NCBI GenBank assembly: GCA_019114265.1 | Contig: DXFV01000050.1 | Location: 1 to 64,000, forward strand | DNA: 64,000 nt | From: Anaerofilum faecale | GTDB taxonomy: Bacteria > Bacillota > Clostridia > Oscillospirales > Ruminococcaceae | Direction: 5' to 3' | The notes under the pieces: model-generated | Told to the model about the DNA's origin: nothing | The model's input: the letters and a program-made list of their open reading frames with translations, nothing else | Databases searched by the model: none | Shown: in pieces, positions 52,701-59,877 of the stretch | Layout of the letters: the number at the start of each line of letters is the position of its first letter | How positions within the stretch are numbered: position 1 is the stretch's first letter | Position numbers and translations under genes: made by a program

Positions 52701-54352
52701 CGCTCTATGTTCGCTATGCCTGCAAGCCCTATCCCACCCCGATGGCCAGCCTGTACAACGATGCCGGAATGCCGGCCTATCCGTTCCAGGCAGACATCTC
52801 CAGCGACGCGTCCTATGTCAAGCTCTCGGTGAGCAGCCTGACGATGAACATAGGCATCTCCAAGCAGATCCATGCGCAGGTGCTGCCGGCCGACGGGCCT
52901 CAGCAGGTGACCTGGAGCAGCAGCGATCCGGCAGTTGCGTCGGTGGACGGGAACGGCGTGGTCACTGCGATCGCCCCGGGCACTGCACAGATTCGCGCAA
53001 CGGGAGAGAGCGGCGCTTATTCCGAAGCCGCCGTGCAGGTGCAGTATTGGTCGGGATATCAAAAGACGCTCACGCCCACAATGGATACCTATGCCTACGA
53101 CCTGACCCAGACCACCAACTACGGCCAGGATGCCGCCCTGGTCATCAAGCCGCAGTACACCAACGGTTCCGGCGAGCGCCGGACCTATCTGCAGTTTGAT
53201 TTTTCCGATTATGGCGGGCAGAAACTGGAACAGGCCCTGCTGCGTGTTTGCCTCAAAGAGGCGGACACCCCCTTCCCCAATCCGGACAAGGTGCCGGACG
53301 GTCCCACCAATCGAACCATCGAGGTCTATCGCGTGATCAATGAATGGGACGAGAACACGCTGGACTGGACCAACAAACCCACCCGCGGTGAACATGTCGC
53401 CACGTTTGAAGTGGGCCCGGACCTGGATGTCTGGACCGAGATCGATCTCACCGACTATATCAACCAGCATCTGGACGAGTGCGGTGGTGTGATCAGCTTT
53501 GAACTGAGCAATATCACCAACGGAAAAGACGACAAGAGCCGCATCAGCTTCTATTCCAGCGAATCGGGAGAAAACGGACCGCAGCTGATCCTGGTGGGCG
53601 AAGCTCCCTACCAGTCGGTGACGGAAACCGTGGCGGTGGAAACCGAGCAGAACCAGCTGCCGCAGCTGCCGCAGACGGTTGAAGCCGTGGCTGCCAATGG
53701 CGTGAAAGTGCCGGCTCCGGTCGCGTGGGAAGAGATCCCGCCGGAAAAACTGGAGCAGCCGGGAACCTTTGAAGTCAGGGGAACGGTGGACGGCTGGGAC
53801 AATCCGATCATTGCCACCATAACGGTGATTGGCGTGCAGCCCACCGCGACGCCGGAACCCACCGCGACGCCGGAACCCACCGCGACGCCGGAGCCGACAG
53901 CAACGCCGGAGCCTACTGCAACTCCAGAGCCTACCGCGACCCCGGAGCCCACGGCGACCCCGGAACCCACGGCGACCCCGGAACCCACGGCGACCCCGGA
54001 GCCCACGGCGACCCCGGAGCCCACGGCAACGCCGGAGCCCACCGCGACGCCGGAACCCACCGCGACGCCGGAACCCACCGCGACCCCGGAACCCACCGCG
54101 ACCCCGACGCCCACAGCAACCCCGGAGCCGACCGCAACGCCGGAACCCACCGCAACCCCGGAGCCCACGGAAAAGCCGGTTCCCTCTGCAAATCCGACAC
54201 AGGCACCCACCCAGGTACCGGAACAGCCGGACACGGATAACAGCCTGCCGGTTACCGGCGATTTGGCTGCACCGTATGCATTGGCCGTGTTGCTGGTCCT
54301 GTCGGCTGCAGCAGGCGTAAAGATTGTTTCCATGCGCAAACGTCAGAAATAA
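46703..54352 (+). CDS. giant LPxTG surface protein: GH28-like beta-helix plus SASA-type acetylesterase
   Basis: 2549 residues from the ATG at 46703, AGGAGG ten bases upstream. Order: signal peptide (1-33); GH28/pectinase-like beta-helix (about 170-510) with NNDGMDIVNC and TIDDAITVKGK; three beta-sandwich modules resembling CBM6-type domains (about 525-940); DNRLRE (about 941-1112); Big_2 Ig-like (about 1116-1193); DNRLRE (about 1196-1373); SGNH/SASA sialate- or pectin-acetylesterase domain (about 1567-1943) with nucleophile Ser1665 in GQSNM, the GEN block and DPNNIH; Big_2; third DNRLRE; Big_4; about 18 PTATPE repeats; LPVTGD anchor near 2516, hydrophobic span and RKRQK tail. It likely cuts and deacetylates a plant polymer at the cell wall. 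It lies inside the proposed tRNA-bounded island. Confidence 0.88.
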   Translation: MQQSRSVRGIAAMLAAVMLAGCLTTGLFTVPAYASPPSDPAAAHTQPSVSGNAILYSKPDGYRLPTGVSVDRDTKYHVTVNGEELGLYPAQVGLQADVDKKAKAAFGTFDQTGSVTVQVTTDFDFDTVTVRPLSLGIEPKVDGRTVTFTVDNPSNISVEFDDNLQENLHLFSSYPVQPDFSGMAVHEIQPGNHTAAELTEDFVDGKTNVLWFKPGVHILSAKDTLYLPSNTTVYVEGGSVVYGRLHAENADNIKILGRGVVSGAFLDRRADFGDGPESYLMRFLKCTNVEVNGIVLQDSPHWTFVNIECENVNVRDLRIVGQRRSNNDGMDIVNCRNFTVDHSFVRTIDDAITVKGKYIGGERNLVSDITVQNSVLWNEDSGNAQEIGFETLTERMQNITFRNNDVIHNHSGGTMTMHNGDSATISNVVNDDIRVETKTGGSLVEVFIRDTYYSTGLERGEIDGVTYNRIRYLPQDDRQSTINGYSEDVMVRNMTFSDVVVNGKQITGAYESGKAQFSYDSFCEAPVFTAQPTKFEPAAGILTEGETLTAALSEGTQSVAEFEMANAGQYLDMDLSQTGQTAAVQLDVPASAHYIPVINFKKGPDGGVFQILVDGVDHGYWLDTYCEDEIMQAYTLTSLYLTAGKHTITFRAAGSHADSQGMHLGLDYINLTAPVDITAQAEDYAAMLEDGQASMGRYGTLAVADGQAQLTVPVSTSRTSNLKIRLRTGPELGKMTLLLDGQPQGEAVDLYSETASFAEFSFGTATLEAGEHVFTFQLEGSASLLDVDYVKFGAFPDAILWRARRLYNNTYYASSGASADVTGDTYDTDSIVTTHFAKQDDWARYTVTVPADGFYTVIGVMQAGPDKGAVSLTAQGVDYGTAEVDAYAAEPSVQEYTFGAVYLTYGENDLQFNCTGKNAASTGYDFSINAIKLLPGINTGAVEDSYVFVDTPTANYGAEDRLTVKDGVDYTDGGRRNAFIKFDLADFGQQPPQTAELRFTAKSFDEGFQSEYRTLEVYAVSSDWNEFELTWNNQPAVDEADHIATVQVSEEPDAEYAVDVAGYLASHWDELDGQVSFVIKNITDRYDQKGKLDLYSRESGKGPQLWTASKSVVLQSFAVDQSEVTMWPGVSRQLSWSYTPSTASVSLQFESSDPAVATVDERGRITGQAPGDATVTVSANDGAFTQQVAVHVVEKTVYESAANPVQDAYVWQDTVNQNYGQSDELLVKPPYVVTNGGARNSFLEFDFSDYGGTRVERATLRICLKGTDEPFASQYRTINVSPVKEAWDENAITWNTQPSLGVPFTTFLVGRTADEWYEVDLTDYINDNFDSLGGRLSIALSNSTDGADQKSRITFYSGNAAEDKRPQLVLVGEGGEVLPRLQVEQDAAVPDIWADGGVQTDDSLQMALQAGLAKIETDGFTGAPSAAADAALEYDAGEELRAATAGESSITIRFDEAMKGSRSIRDMDVILRTEADSAKQYQLAFYYSTTDSPDDFKLFYEAAGKDSLSFGVEPYIRLSGFDDQVTDVAAVRLVSQAVEGDAPILQEIDLNFTQDDAAVQQARETVRQTLRLPTLFADGMILQRDQTIRVWGWGGKDQVTVKLAAGDGTVVREAQAAVKDGRWLAELPALEGGNTPYRLTVESETGTKTYSDVLVGDVYIAAGQSNMAMFVKDTSTRDQDVQEADFDNLRFFTQDFSAACEEKDDIPTGRWEKAVGETIDDFYAVAYHFAKQVRDKTNGEMPVGILSAATPGTWIECWMDQPTLQQLILNNPGKVYLNDFESKRKDDLTRPEDYERRAVAPYNGMFAPLTNANVAGVLWYQGENNSGMVDSYRTALPALIDLWREKLRDDDQSLPFFVVQLPGYSAGPSGWSDFRLLQDELTQQIPNTYLAVTIDCAEDPNNIHPADKTVVGQRLAAIALNVIYGQDVVYKGPRFESAEIQGADLLLTFQTNAQRLVTSAADGAVNGFELSEDGKNYFAAEGQLLEDGRIRLHAQEVSFPLYVRYACKPYPTPMASLYNDAGMPAYPFQADISSDASYVKLSVSSLTMNIGISKQIHAQVLPADGPQQVTWSSSDPAVASVDGNGVVTAIAPGTAQIRATGESGAYSEAAVQVQYWSGYQKTLTPTMDTYAYDLTQTTNYGQDAALVIKPQYTNGSGERRTYLQFDFSDYGGQKLEQALLRVCLKEADTPFPNPDKVPDGPTNRTIEVYRVINEWDENTLDWTNKPTRGEHVATFEVGPDLDVWTEIDLTDYINQHLDECGGVISFELSNITNGKDDKSRISFYSSESGENGPQLILVGEAPYQSVTETVAVETEQNQLPQLPQTVEAVAANGVKVPAPVAWEEIPPEKLEQPGTFEVRGTVDGWDNPIIATITVIGVQPTATPEPTATPEPTATPEPTATPEPTATPEPTATPEPTATPEPTATPEPTATPEPTATPEPTATPEPTATPEPTATPEPTATPEPTATPTPTATPEPTATPEPTATPEPTEKPVPSANPTQAPTQVPEQPDTDNSLPVTGDLAAPYALAVLLVLSAAAGVKIVSMRKRQK

Positions 54353-54431
54353 ACGGGTACAGTTCTGTCAAAATCGCTGTTCGGAATCTTTATAGGCGGA
54401 TAGGCGGTTTTTAAAAACGTCCGGACACCCG

Positions 54432-54470
54432 GAAGGGCTTGCCATCTTTGCTGGTGGCAAGCCCTTCTTG
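54432..54470 (+). terminator. terminator of the giant surface protein gene
   Basis: GAAGGGCTTGCCA/TGGCAAGCCCTTC stem followed by TTGT, 80 bases past the stop. Confidence 0.75.
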
Positions 54471-54521
54471 TATCAAAATTTTCTATAAATTCTCGCGGTT
54501 TTCTTTCACGAAGATTTTCTA

Positions 54522-54549
54522 TCAAGTCCAGCCCACGAAACCACCAACC
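54522..54549 (+). repeat. degenerate copy of the tRNA-fMet 3' end (possible att site)
   Basis: Starts TCAAGTCCAGCCCACG and continues AAACCACCAA, matching the 3' end of tRNA-fMet and its first downstream bases (45143-45170) at about 25 of 28 positions. Nothing upstream resembles the rest of a tRNA. A hairpin follows at once, as in the true tRNA. The intact tRNA on one side and a 3' fragment on the other is the classic footprint of site-specific insertion. Confidence 0.75.
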
Positions 54550-54573
54550 CCCCAGAACCTTTTGGTTCTGGGG
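54549..54573 (+). terminator. hairpin after the tRNA 3' copy
   Basis: CCCCCAGAACC/GGTTCTGGGGG stem around TTTT; no T-run follows. Confidence 0.5.
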
Positions 54574-54576
54574 GCT

Positions 54577-54634
54577 CAGCCTGTAGAAAAACCTGCTCTG
54601 GCCTGATTGCCAAAGCAGGTTTTTCTACAGGCTG
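54577..54634. repeat. perfect 21-bp inverted repeat
   Basis: Arms at 54577-54597 (CAGCCTGTAGAAAAACCTGCT) and 54614-54634 are exact reverse complements with a 16-base loop. No gene is nearby on either arm. It lies just outside the proposed island end. Confidence 0.8.
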
Positions 54635-54676
54635 CGACGGCGGACAGAACACGTTCTGTCCACCGTCGATTTTTTT
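54635..54676 (+). terminator. hairpin with T-run before the phosphatase locus
   Basis: CGACGG(C)GGACAGAAC/GTTCTGTCCACCGTCG stem followed by seven T on the plus strand. It would block read-through from the island into the convergent minus-strand locus. Confidence 0.7.
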
Positions 54677-54743
54677 GAAAAGGTGGCGGCTTATACGGAA
54701 TGGAAAGCCTTCCCCCGGCAGGGGAAAGCGGGGCAAAAGAGGG

Positions 54744-56120
54744 TCAAACCCCGGATCTTTTCTTTTTTTGATGAAGGCGGCGCTTTCGGATCTGTGCCCG
54801 GAATCCACGAAAACGGTGCACGAACGGCGGGCGTTCCGGGAAGAGGATGGGCGCTTCGTCCGGAGCCGGGGCGGGTTCCTCGCCCGGTTTCTCAGTGGGG
54901 GCCGGGGCGGATTCTTTGCCTTTTTCCTCGGCGGGGGCCGTGGCGGGCTCCTCGCTCGGTTCCTCGGCGGGAGCCGGAGCAGGCTCCTCGCCCGGTTCCC
55001 CGGCGGGGGACGAGGCGGGTTCTTCGCCTTTTTCCTCGGCAGGGGACGGGGCGGGCTCCTCGCCCTTTTCCTCGTTCGGCTCCTCGTCCGGGGCGGGCGC
55101 TGTTTTGGCGGCGCCATAGAGGACCTCCATCAGCCGGCGCTCGCGCTCCCGGCGCAGCTCTTCCCAGCGGTCCAGGTCGAAGGCGGGCTGCGGGGCGTCG
55201 GCCAGGGCGCTGCGGTTCACCACCGCGATCAGGGACAGGTCGTCCTGGCGCTGCGAACGGTATTCCTCGCACAGCAGCAGCTCCTGCTGCTGCGAGAGCG
55301 CCCGGTCTGCACAGTCTCCGGCGTCCTCCTGCCCGTCGGGCAGAAGGCTGTACAGCGCGTGTTTCATGAAGGGATAGTAGATGTACATGTCGGACAGGCG
55401 GCGGTCGCCCACAAAGCCGTCCAGCACGCCGTCGGTGGCCATCACGAACCCGGCAATGGGGCGGTTGCTCATGCCCACCATCCAGCCCTGCTCGCCCACC
55501 TGGAGCGGGAACACGCTGCCGGCCTCGTCGCCCTTGATGCGGTTGGTGATCATCTCCACGCCGCCCTGTGCATCGCTGAACTGCGCCACGATGCCGCCGT
55601 CCCCCGCATGGGCGAAGTAGACGGTGCGGCCGTCGTACACGCAGAGGGTGAGCGTGCACTGCATCTGCATCGGGTCGATGCCGTCGGCCCGGGCTTTGGC
55701 CTCGATCCCCGCAAGGGCGGCGTGCATCGCCCCGCGCAGCAGCGCCGCGACGGTGGGGGGAGCGGAGAAGAAAGCGGCGTCCTCCTGCGCGGCCTGGCGC
55801 AGAGCGGCTTCGGCGCTGTCCAGCGCACCGTTCACGGCCAGATAGGCCCCCCAATGCGAGAAGGAACAGCTGCCAACGCCGTCTGAAATGCAGGCGAGCA
55901 GAAGGCCCGGCTCCTCCAGAAGGCGCAGGTCGCTGTAGTCCTGGCAGGGCACAGGGGGCGTTTTGGCCAGGTGCGAGGCCCCCTGCTGGGAGAGGGCGAT
56001 GGCGGAGAAAACGCCGTCCACCACCCGTTTGCCGGTCTGGGTGGGCGGCAGGGGGAAATCCTCGGCGGGCGGCAGAGGGGAAACGGCGGTTTCGGGCGCG
56101 GCCGGTTTGTTCCTATCCAT
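54744..56120 (-). CDS. PP2C-family phosphatase with Glu/Pro-repeat tail
   Basis: 458 residues from the ATG at 56120, eight bases after AAGGAG. The PP2C fold spans about residues 35-310: PVPCQDYSD (59-60), the metal Asp80 in CISDGVGSCSFSHW, HAGDGGIVAQFSD, MATDGVLDGFV and RQDDLSLIAVVN, i.e. the Asp set of metal-dependent Ser/Thr phosphatases. It then has RERERRLMEVLYG, a tail shared with its two paralogues, and about 90 residues of EE(P/K)-A-P repeats ending in a basic, Arg/Lys-rich C-terminus. Last gene of the seven-gene locus, 12 bases after its paralogue. Probably cytosolic and opposing the kinase encoded at 61691. Confidence 0.88.
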   Translation of the reverse strand: MDRNKPAAPETAVSPLPPAEDFPLPPTQTGKRVVDGVFSAIALSQQGASHLAKTPPVPCQDYSDLRLLEEPGLLLACISDGVGSCSFSHWGAYLAVNGALDSAEAALRQAAQEDAAFFSAPPTVAALLRGAMHAALAGIEAKARADGIDPMQMQCTLTLCVYDGRTVYFAHAGDGGIVAQFSDAQGGVEMITNRIKGDEAGSVFPLQVGEQGWMVGMSNRPIAGFVMATDGVLDGFVGDRRLSDMYIYYPFMKHALYSLLPDGQEDAGDCADRALSQQQELLLCEEYRSQRQDDLSLIAVVNRSALADAPQPAFDLDRWEELRRERERRLMEVLYGAAKTAPAPDEEPNEEKGEEPAPSPAEEKGEEPASSPAGEPGEEPAPAPAEEPSEEPATAPAEEKGKESAPAPTEKPGEEPAPAPDEAPILFPERPPFVHRFRGFRAQIRKRRLHQKKKRSGV

Positions 56121-56132
56121 AAAGCGATCTCC

Positions 56133-57278
56133 TTACTGGCGGCGTGCGCGGCGCTTGGCCGTGGACGGGCGGCGTTCGTGGTGCGGGCTGCGGGGGGACG
56201 GAGGGGACTGCTGCTGTGCCCGCACGGCCTGCTGGTGGCGGGCGGTGATGGCCTCCAGCTGTGCGATGGGGTCGTCGTCGCAGCCGGACGGGGCTTCCCC
56301 GACAGGGGATTCAGTGGGGGCGTCCTGCACGGGCTGTCCATACAGCTTTTCGTGGATGACCCGGCTGCGGCGCTCGATGCGCTCGTTCCATTGGCTCTCC
56401 TCAAACGGCTGCACGGCGGTGCGGCAGAGGGCCGCCGTGTCCCCCGCAACGGCGACGGTGAGGTCGTCCGTGATGCCCTGCCGGCCCTCCTCGCCGGTCA
56501 GCGCGGCGGTCCAGCGCGCGAACAATGCCTCCACCTCCCCGGCGTCGGCGCGGCCGGAGGGCAGCAGCGCGGTGAAGAAGGGGGCGTATACCATGCAGTC
56601 GGTGTATGCGTCGCCCACAACGCGGTCCAGCAGGCCGTCGGTGAGCAGGGCAAAGGCGGAGATGTCCTGCGCACAGCCGAATTCCCACGCCTCGCTCCCG
56701 CTCTGCAGCGGCCGCACCGAGGACGCCTCGTCGCCCTTGTGGCGGGTGGTCAGCAGGCGCCAGGCGCCGTCGCGGGACAGCGCCACGATCCCGTCGTCGC
56801 CGATGTGCCCGTACCAAAGCGTGCCGTTGTGGTACACCGCCACGGTGAGGGTGGAGAAAAAGGAGTAGGCGAGCAGCTGATGATCCTGCGCATACCGCTC
56901 CACCGCCTGCTGCGACAGCGCAAAGGCCTCGGGCAGGACCTCGGCCGGGCAGCCGGTCTCGCCGGGGTGGGGGTGCTGCTGAAAAAAGACGGCCAGATAG
57001 GTCACCGCGACGTTCACCGCGATGCAGGAGCCGTAGTGCGACAGCCGGCAGCTGCCCACGCCGTCCGCCGCGGCGGCCACCGCGAACAGGCCGTCGGCGG
57101 TGTGCACAAGCTCGACGCGGCTGTGGTCCTGGCAGGGGACGTGCTGCTGGATGTGGCTTTCGCCCTGCGCCGAGAGATTGAAGGCGAACACCCCGTCGCA
57201 GAATACGGACCGGCACACGGGGCGGGTGTGCCAGTCGGTGTGGGGGTCGGGGGCGGCGGAAAACTGCACAGACGACAT
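56133..57278 (-). CDS. PP2C-family phosphatase
   Basis: 381 residues, AGGAGGAG before the ATG. Domain at about residues 25-290: HVPCQDHSR, Asp72 in AAADGVGSCRLSHYGSC, YGHIGDDGIVAL, LTDGLLDRVVGD and GITDDLTVAVAGD, so the metal-binding Asps are kept. The tail RRSRVIHEKLYGQPVQDAP matches the other two phosphatases and is followed by a Gln/Pro/Arg-rich, basic end. Paralogue of the gene 12 bases downstream, with clear divergence rather than recent duplication. Confidence 0.88.
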   Translation of the reverse strand: MSSVQFSAAPDPHTDWHTRPVCRSVFCDGVFAFNLSAQGESHIQQHVPCQDHSRVELVHTADGLFAVAAAADGVGSCRLSHYGSCIAVNVAVTYLAVFFQQHPHPGETGCPAEVLPEAFALSQQAVERYAQDHQLLAYSFFSTLTVAVYHNGTLWYGHIGDDGIVALSRDGAWRLLTTRHKGDEASSVRPLQSGSEAWEFGCAQDISAFALLTDGLLDRVVGDAYTDCMVYAPFFTALLPSGRADAGEVEALFARWTAALTGEEGRQGITDDLTVAVAGDTAALCRTAVQPFEESQWNERIERRSRVIHEKLYGQPVQDAPTESPVGEAPSGCDDDPIAQLEAITARHQQAVRAQQQSPPSPRSPHHERRPSTAKRRARRQ

Positions 57279-57319
57279 GGAAGGCTCCTCCTTTGCGGGA
57301 TGGGTGGGAAACGGCGGGG

Positions 57320-59827
57320 TCAGGCGGGCGGTTCGAGGTGCTGGAACTGGAGGCGCACCTGCGGCGAGAGCAGCGGCAGCAGCCGGTCGGGGGGCGGCAG
57401 GCGGTATTTATCGATCCAGGAAAAATCCTCCGTGCCGAGCGATTGGATGCGGCCGTGCAGGTGGAGGTAGAGCTGCATCAGCATATGCTGGCAGACGGCG
57501 CTCTCGGGGAACGGCTCCAGCACGCGGCACAGAGGGGCGCCCATGCAGCAGCCCTGCAGCAGTTCGCAGCAGGCGCGCGCACAGGCGGCCAGCGAGTCGG
57601 CCTGCCGGAAGGTGGCGGTGTAGGCCACCAGAAGCTGCACCAGCGCCAGGCAGACGCCGGGGCGGTAGGCGGCCGCCGGCTGCGGATCGGTGGAGAGCGC
57701 CAGCATCAGCTGGATCACGATCAGAAAATCGCGCGGCTGCAGGCGGTTCAGCCGGAGGAGCAGCGGCTCGGAGGGGGAGAAGGCGTTCTCGGCAAAATAG
57801 CTTTCCAGATACCACTGCGCCGCCAGCACCAGCTGGGACGAGACGCTCTCGAACTCATAGCAGTTGATGCCGGCGCGGGAGGGACAGATCAGCAGCGAAT
57901 GGCGGCACAGCGCCTCCCACACGGCCAGACAGTCGTTCAGCTGCAGCCCGGTGCGGCGGCAGAACAGCTGGTTGAAGATCTTCTCGGTGAACACGCGGGT
58001 GCTGTTGGGATACAGCGCCCGGTCGCCCTCGAAGGCGGCGGCGCAATAGGGCAGATCCTGTTCCAGCGTCTGCACGGCCAGCTGCTGGGCCACCGTCCGG
58101 AAGGTGGCGGGCGACACGTTGAGCGCGAAGGCCTCGGACATCACCCGGTCGATGCGGTCGTTCAGCAGGCGGAACAGGGGGCAGGCGGGGTTGGCCAGGA
58201 AGGCCAGCCAGTCCTCCGGCATCGACAGCACCTGCGGGAGGAAGGAGTCCTCGGCCAGGCGCTTTGCCAGCGCGCCGCGGTCGGCCGCGGAAAAATCGCG
58301 CGCGAGGACGGCGAGCGCGGTGTCGGCGTCTATGCGGGGCAGCAGCTCGGTGTATTGCAGGCGAAGGCTGCGGAAATACATCCGCACCGAGTTGCGGGCA
58401 AGGTGATGGGAGGCCAGCAGGATGTGCAGGTGCGGCCACTGCTGCTTGAGCGCGTCCAGCGCGCAGGCCAGCTCCTGCGGGCTGACGGTGTATTCGCTGC
58501 AGTCCACACACAGCAGGAGCCGCCGCTGCCGGTGCAGATGCCGGCAGTGGGGGTAGAGCGCTTCGGCCACAGAGGGGTCGGCCTGTTCCAGCGCCTGGCG
58601 GATCGGATCGCTGTGCGGCGCGTGCAGATGCACCCGGCCGCAGTCGAGGTACAGCGGGAACCAAACTCCCGGCTGCAGGCCGAAATGCCGGGCGAAGGCG
58701 TCCAGCGTGTCGTGCCGGCAGGCGGGGTCGTCCAGGCAGCACAGGGTGACGGCCTTGAGGAAGCTGGTCAGGCCGCAGCGGTTTTTCCCGTACAGGCCCA
58801 GCATCAGGCAGCCGTCCTGGTCGGTGAAGAAGAGGGGATGGTCTGCGCCCGGGTCCACCACCTCCACGTCCGGCAGCACATAATAGCGGCACAGCGGCAA
58901 TTCCTGCCCGTTGCAGTCCACGAGGGTGCCGCAGCGGACGGCCAGGGCGCGGCTGTACTGCGCGCAGGCCCGCTGCAGGTGCTGCGCCGCGCGCATATGC
59001 GCGAACAGGCGGCTGCCGTCCCCGTCTGTGAAGAGGCCGTCGAGGATGGCGGCGACCTGTTTGACCTGGCGGCAGGTGCCCGGCAGGGTGATGCTCTGCT
59101 GCATGCGCACCTGCATCACCAGCAGAAAGAGCAGCGCGGCGTCCTCGAACGCGGCGGCGGGAAGGCCGCCTTCCGGGGTGGTGAAGGGGGCGAAGTCCAG
59201 ATAATCCGCCGTCTGCGGCACGAACAGCCAGCCGTGCCGGGTGCGCAGAGGGTGGTCGTCCGGCAGGTAGCGGTCCAGCAGGGCGCTCAGCTCCCGCAGG
59301 CACAGCGTGCACAGCTGGTGCATCGAGCCGGGCGAGGCCAGCAGGGCGCACTGTGCGGGCGGGCGCAGCGCGGTCTGCTGCAGGCACAGCACGAAGGACA
59401 GGCGGAACACGATCTGCGGCAGCGACGGGTTTTTGAAGGCGGAGCGCATGGCGTCCGTCACCCAGCGCTCGGCGGAGGGATTGCGCGCGCCGCCCGAAGC
59501 ATAGGCGTCGATGTGGAAGGTGCAGTCGGGGTAGAGATCCCGCTCGCCGGCGGGGTCGATCAGGGCGCAGAACCGCCGGCAAAGCCGTCGGGCAGAGGCG
59601 TCGTCCCACTGGTCGGCGCCGTATGTGAACAGGTCCCGCACGGCGGCCGCGAGCAGGCGGAGCTGGTCCGGGCTGGTGACGACAAGGCCGCTCTCCGCGT
59701 GCTGCTGCAGGAGCCGGCGCATGTTCGGGGAGGTGCACAGGCAGGCCATGCACCGGCACCAGAACGAAAAGCTGTCCCGGCGGAACAGGGCGCTGTCGAA
59801 GCGGGCGGGCAGCGGAGCGTTTTTCAT
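57320..59827 (-). CDS. large protein with degenerate NACHT/STAND-like NTPase core
   Basis: 835 residues; AGGGAAGG precedes the ATG. Residues 1-340 are a Cys-rich, mostly helical region with no recognised domain. Then follows what looks like a P-loop NTPase core: GLYGKNRCGLTSFLKA (344-359) at the Walker A position but without the GK[ST] triad, LLLCVDCSE (437-445) at Walker B, and HILLASHH (468-475) at sensor 1, then IDADTALAVLARDF like the post-sensor helices of NACHT proteins. The remaining 300 residues are helical. The NACHT/STAND reading is inference from motif order; nucleotide binding is doubtful. It sits between kinase-like and PP2C genes, suggesting a scaffold or effector under phospho-control. 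Confidence 0.6.
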   Translation of the reverse strand: MKNAPLPARFDSALFRRDSFSFWCRCMACLCTSPNMRRLLQQHAESGLVVTSPDQLRLLAAAVRDLFTYGADQWDDASARRLCRRFCALIDPAGERDLYPDCTFHIDAYASGGARNPSAERWVTDAMRSAFKNPSLPQIVFRLSFVLCLQQTALRPPAQCALLASPGSMHQLCTLCLRELSALLDRYLPDDHPLRTRHGWLFVPQTADYLDFAPFTTPEGGLPAAAFEDAALLFLLVMQVRMQQSITLPGTCRQVKQVAAILDGLFTDGDGSRLFAHMRAAQHLQRACAQYSRALAVRCGTLVDCNGQELPLCRYYVLPDVEVVDPGADHPLFFTDQDGCLMLGLYGKNRCGLTSFLKAVTLCCLDDPACRHDTLDAFARHFGLQPGVWFPLYLDCGRVHLHAPHSDPIRQALEQADPSVAEALYPHCRHLHRQRRLLLCVDCSEYTVSPQELACALDALKQQWPHLHILLASHHLARNSVRMYFRSLRLQYTELLPRIDADTALAVLARDFSAADRGALAKRLAEDSFLPQVLSMPEDWLAFLANPACPLFRLLNDRIDRVMSEAFALNVSPATFRTVAQQLAVQTLEQDLPYCAAAFEGDRALYPNSTRVFTEKIFNQLFCRRTGLQLNDCLAVWEALCRHSLLICPSRAGINCYEFESVSSQLVLAAQWYLESYFAENAFSPSEPLLLRLNRLQPRDFLIVIQLMLALSTDPQPAAAYRPGVCLALVQLLVAYTATFRQADSLAACARACCELLQGCCMGAPLCRVLEPFPESAVCQHMLMQLYLHLHGRIQSLGTEDFSWIDKYRLPPPDRLLPLLSPQVRLQFQHLEPPA

Positions 59828-59877
59828 GAAGATCCTTCCCTTCTGGGTGGAATGGGAACCGGCGCGGGCGGCAGCCG

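Noticed and set aside
46871..53470. A 2199-codon minus-strand frame opposite the giant surface protein
   Set aside because: Same reason: a complementary-strand artefact of the codon pattern, without ribosome-binding site or domains.
53838..54170. Short regular repeats resembling a CRISPR array or satellite
   Set aside because: They are codons for PTATPE repeats in the wall-spanning stalk, in frame and without unique spacers.
45167..54522. A prophage or conjugative element
   Set aside because: No integrase, relaxase, phage structural or plasmid gene is present; only the border repeats and composition suggest past insertion.
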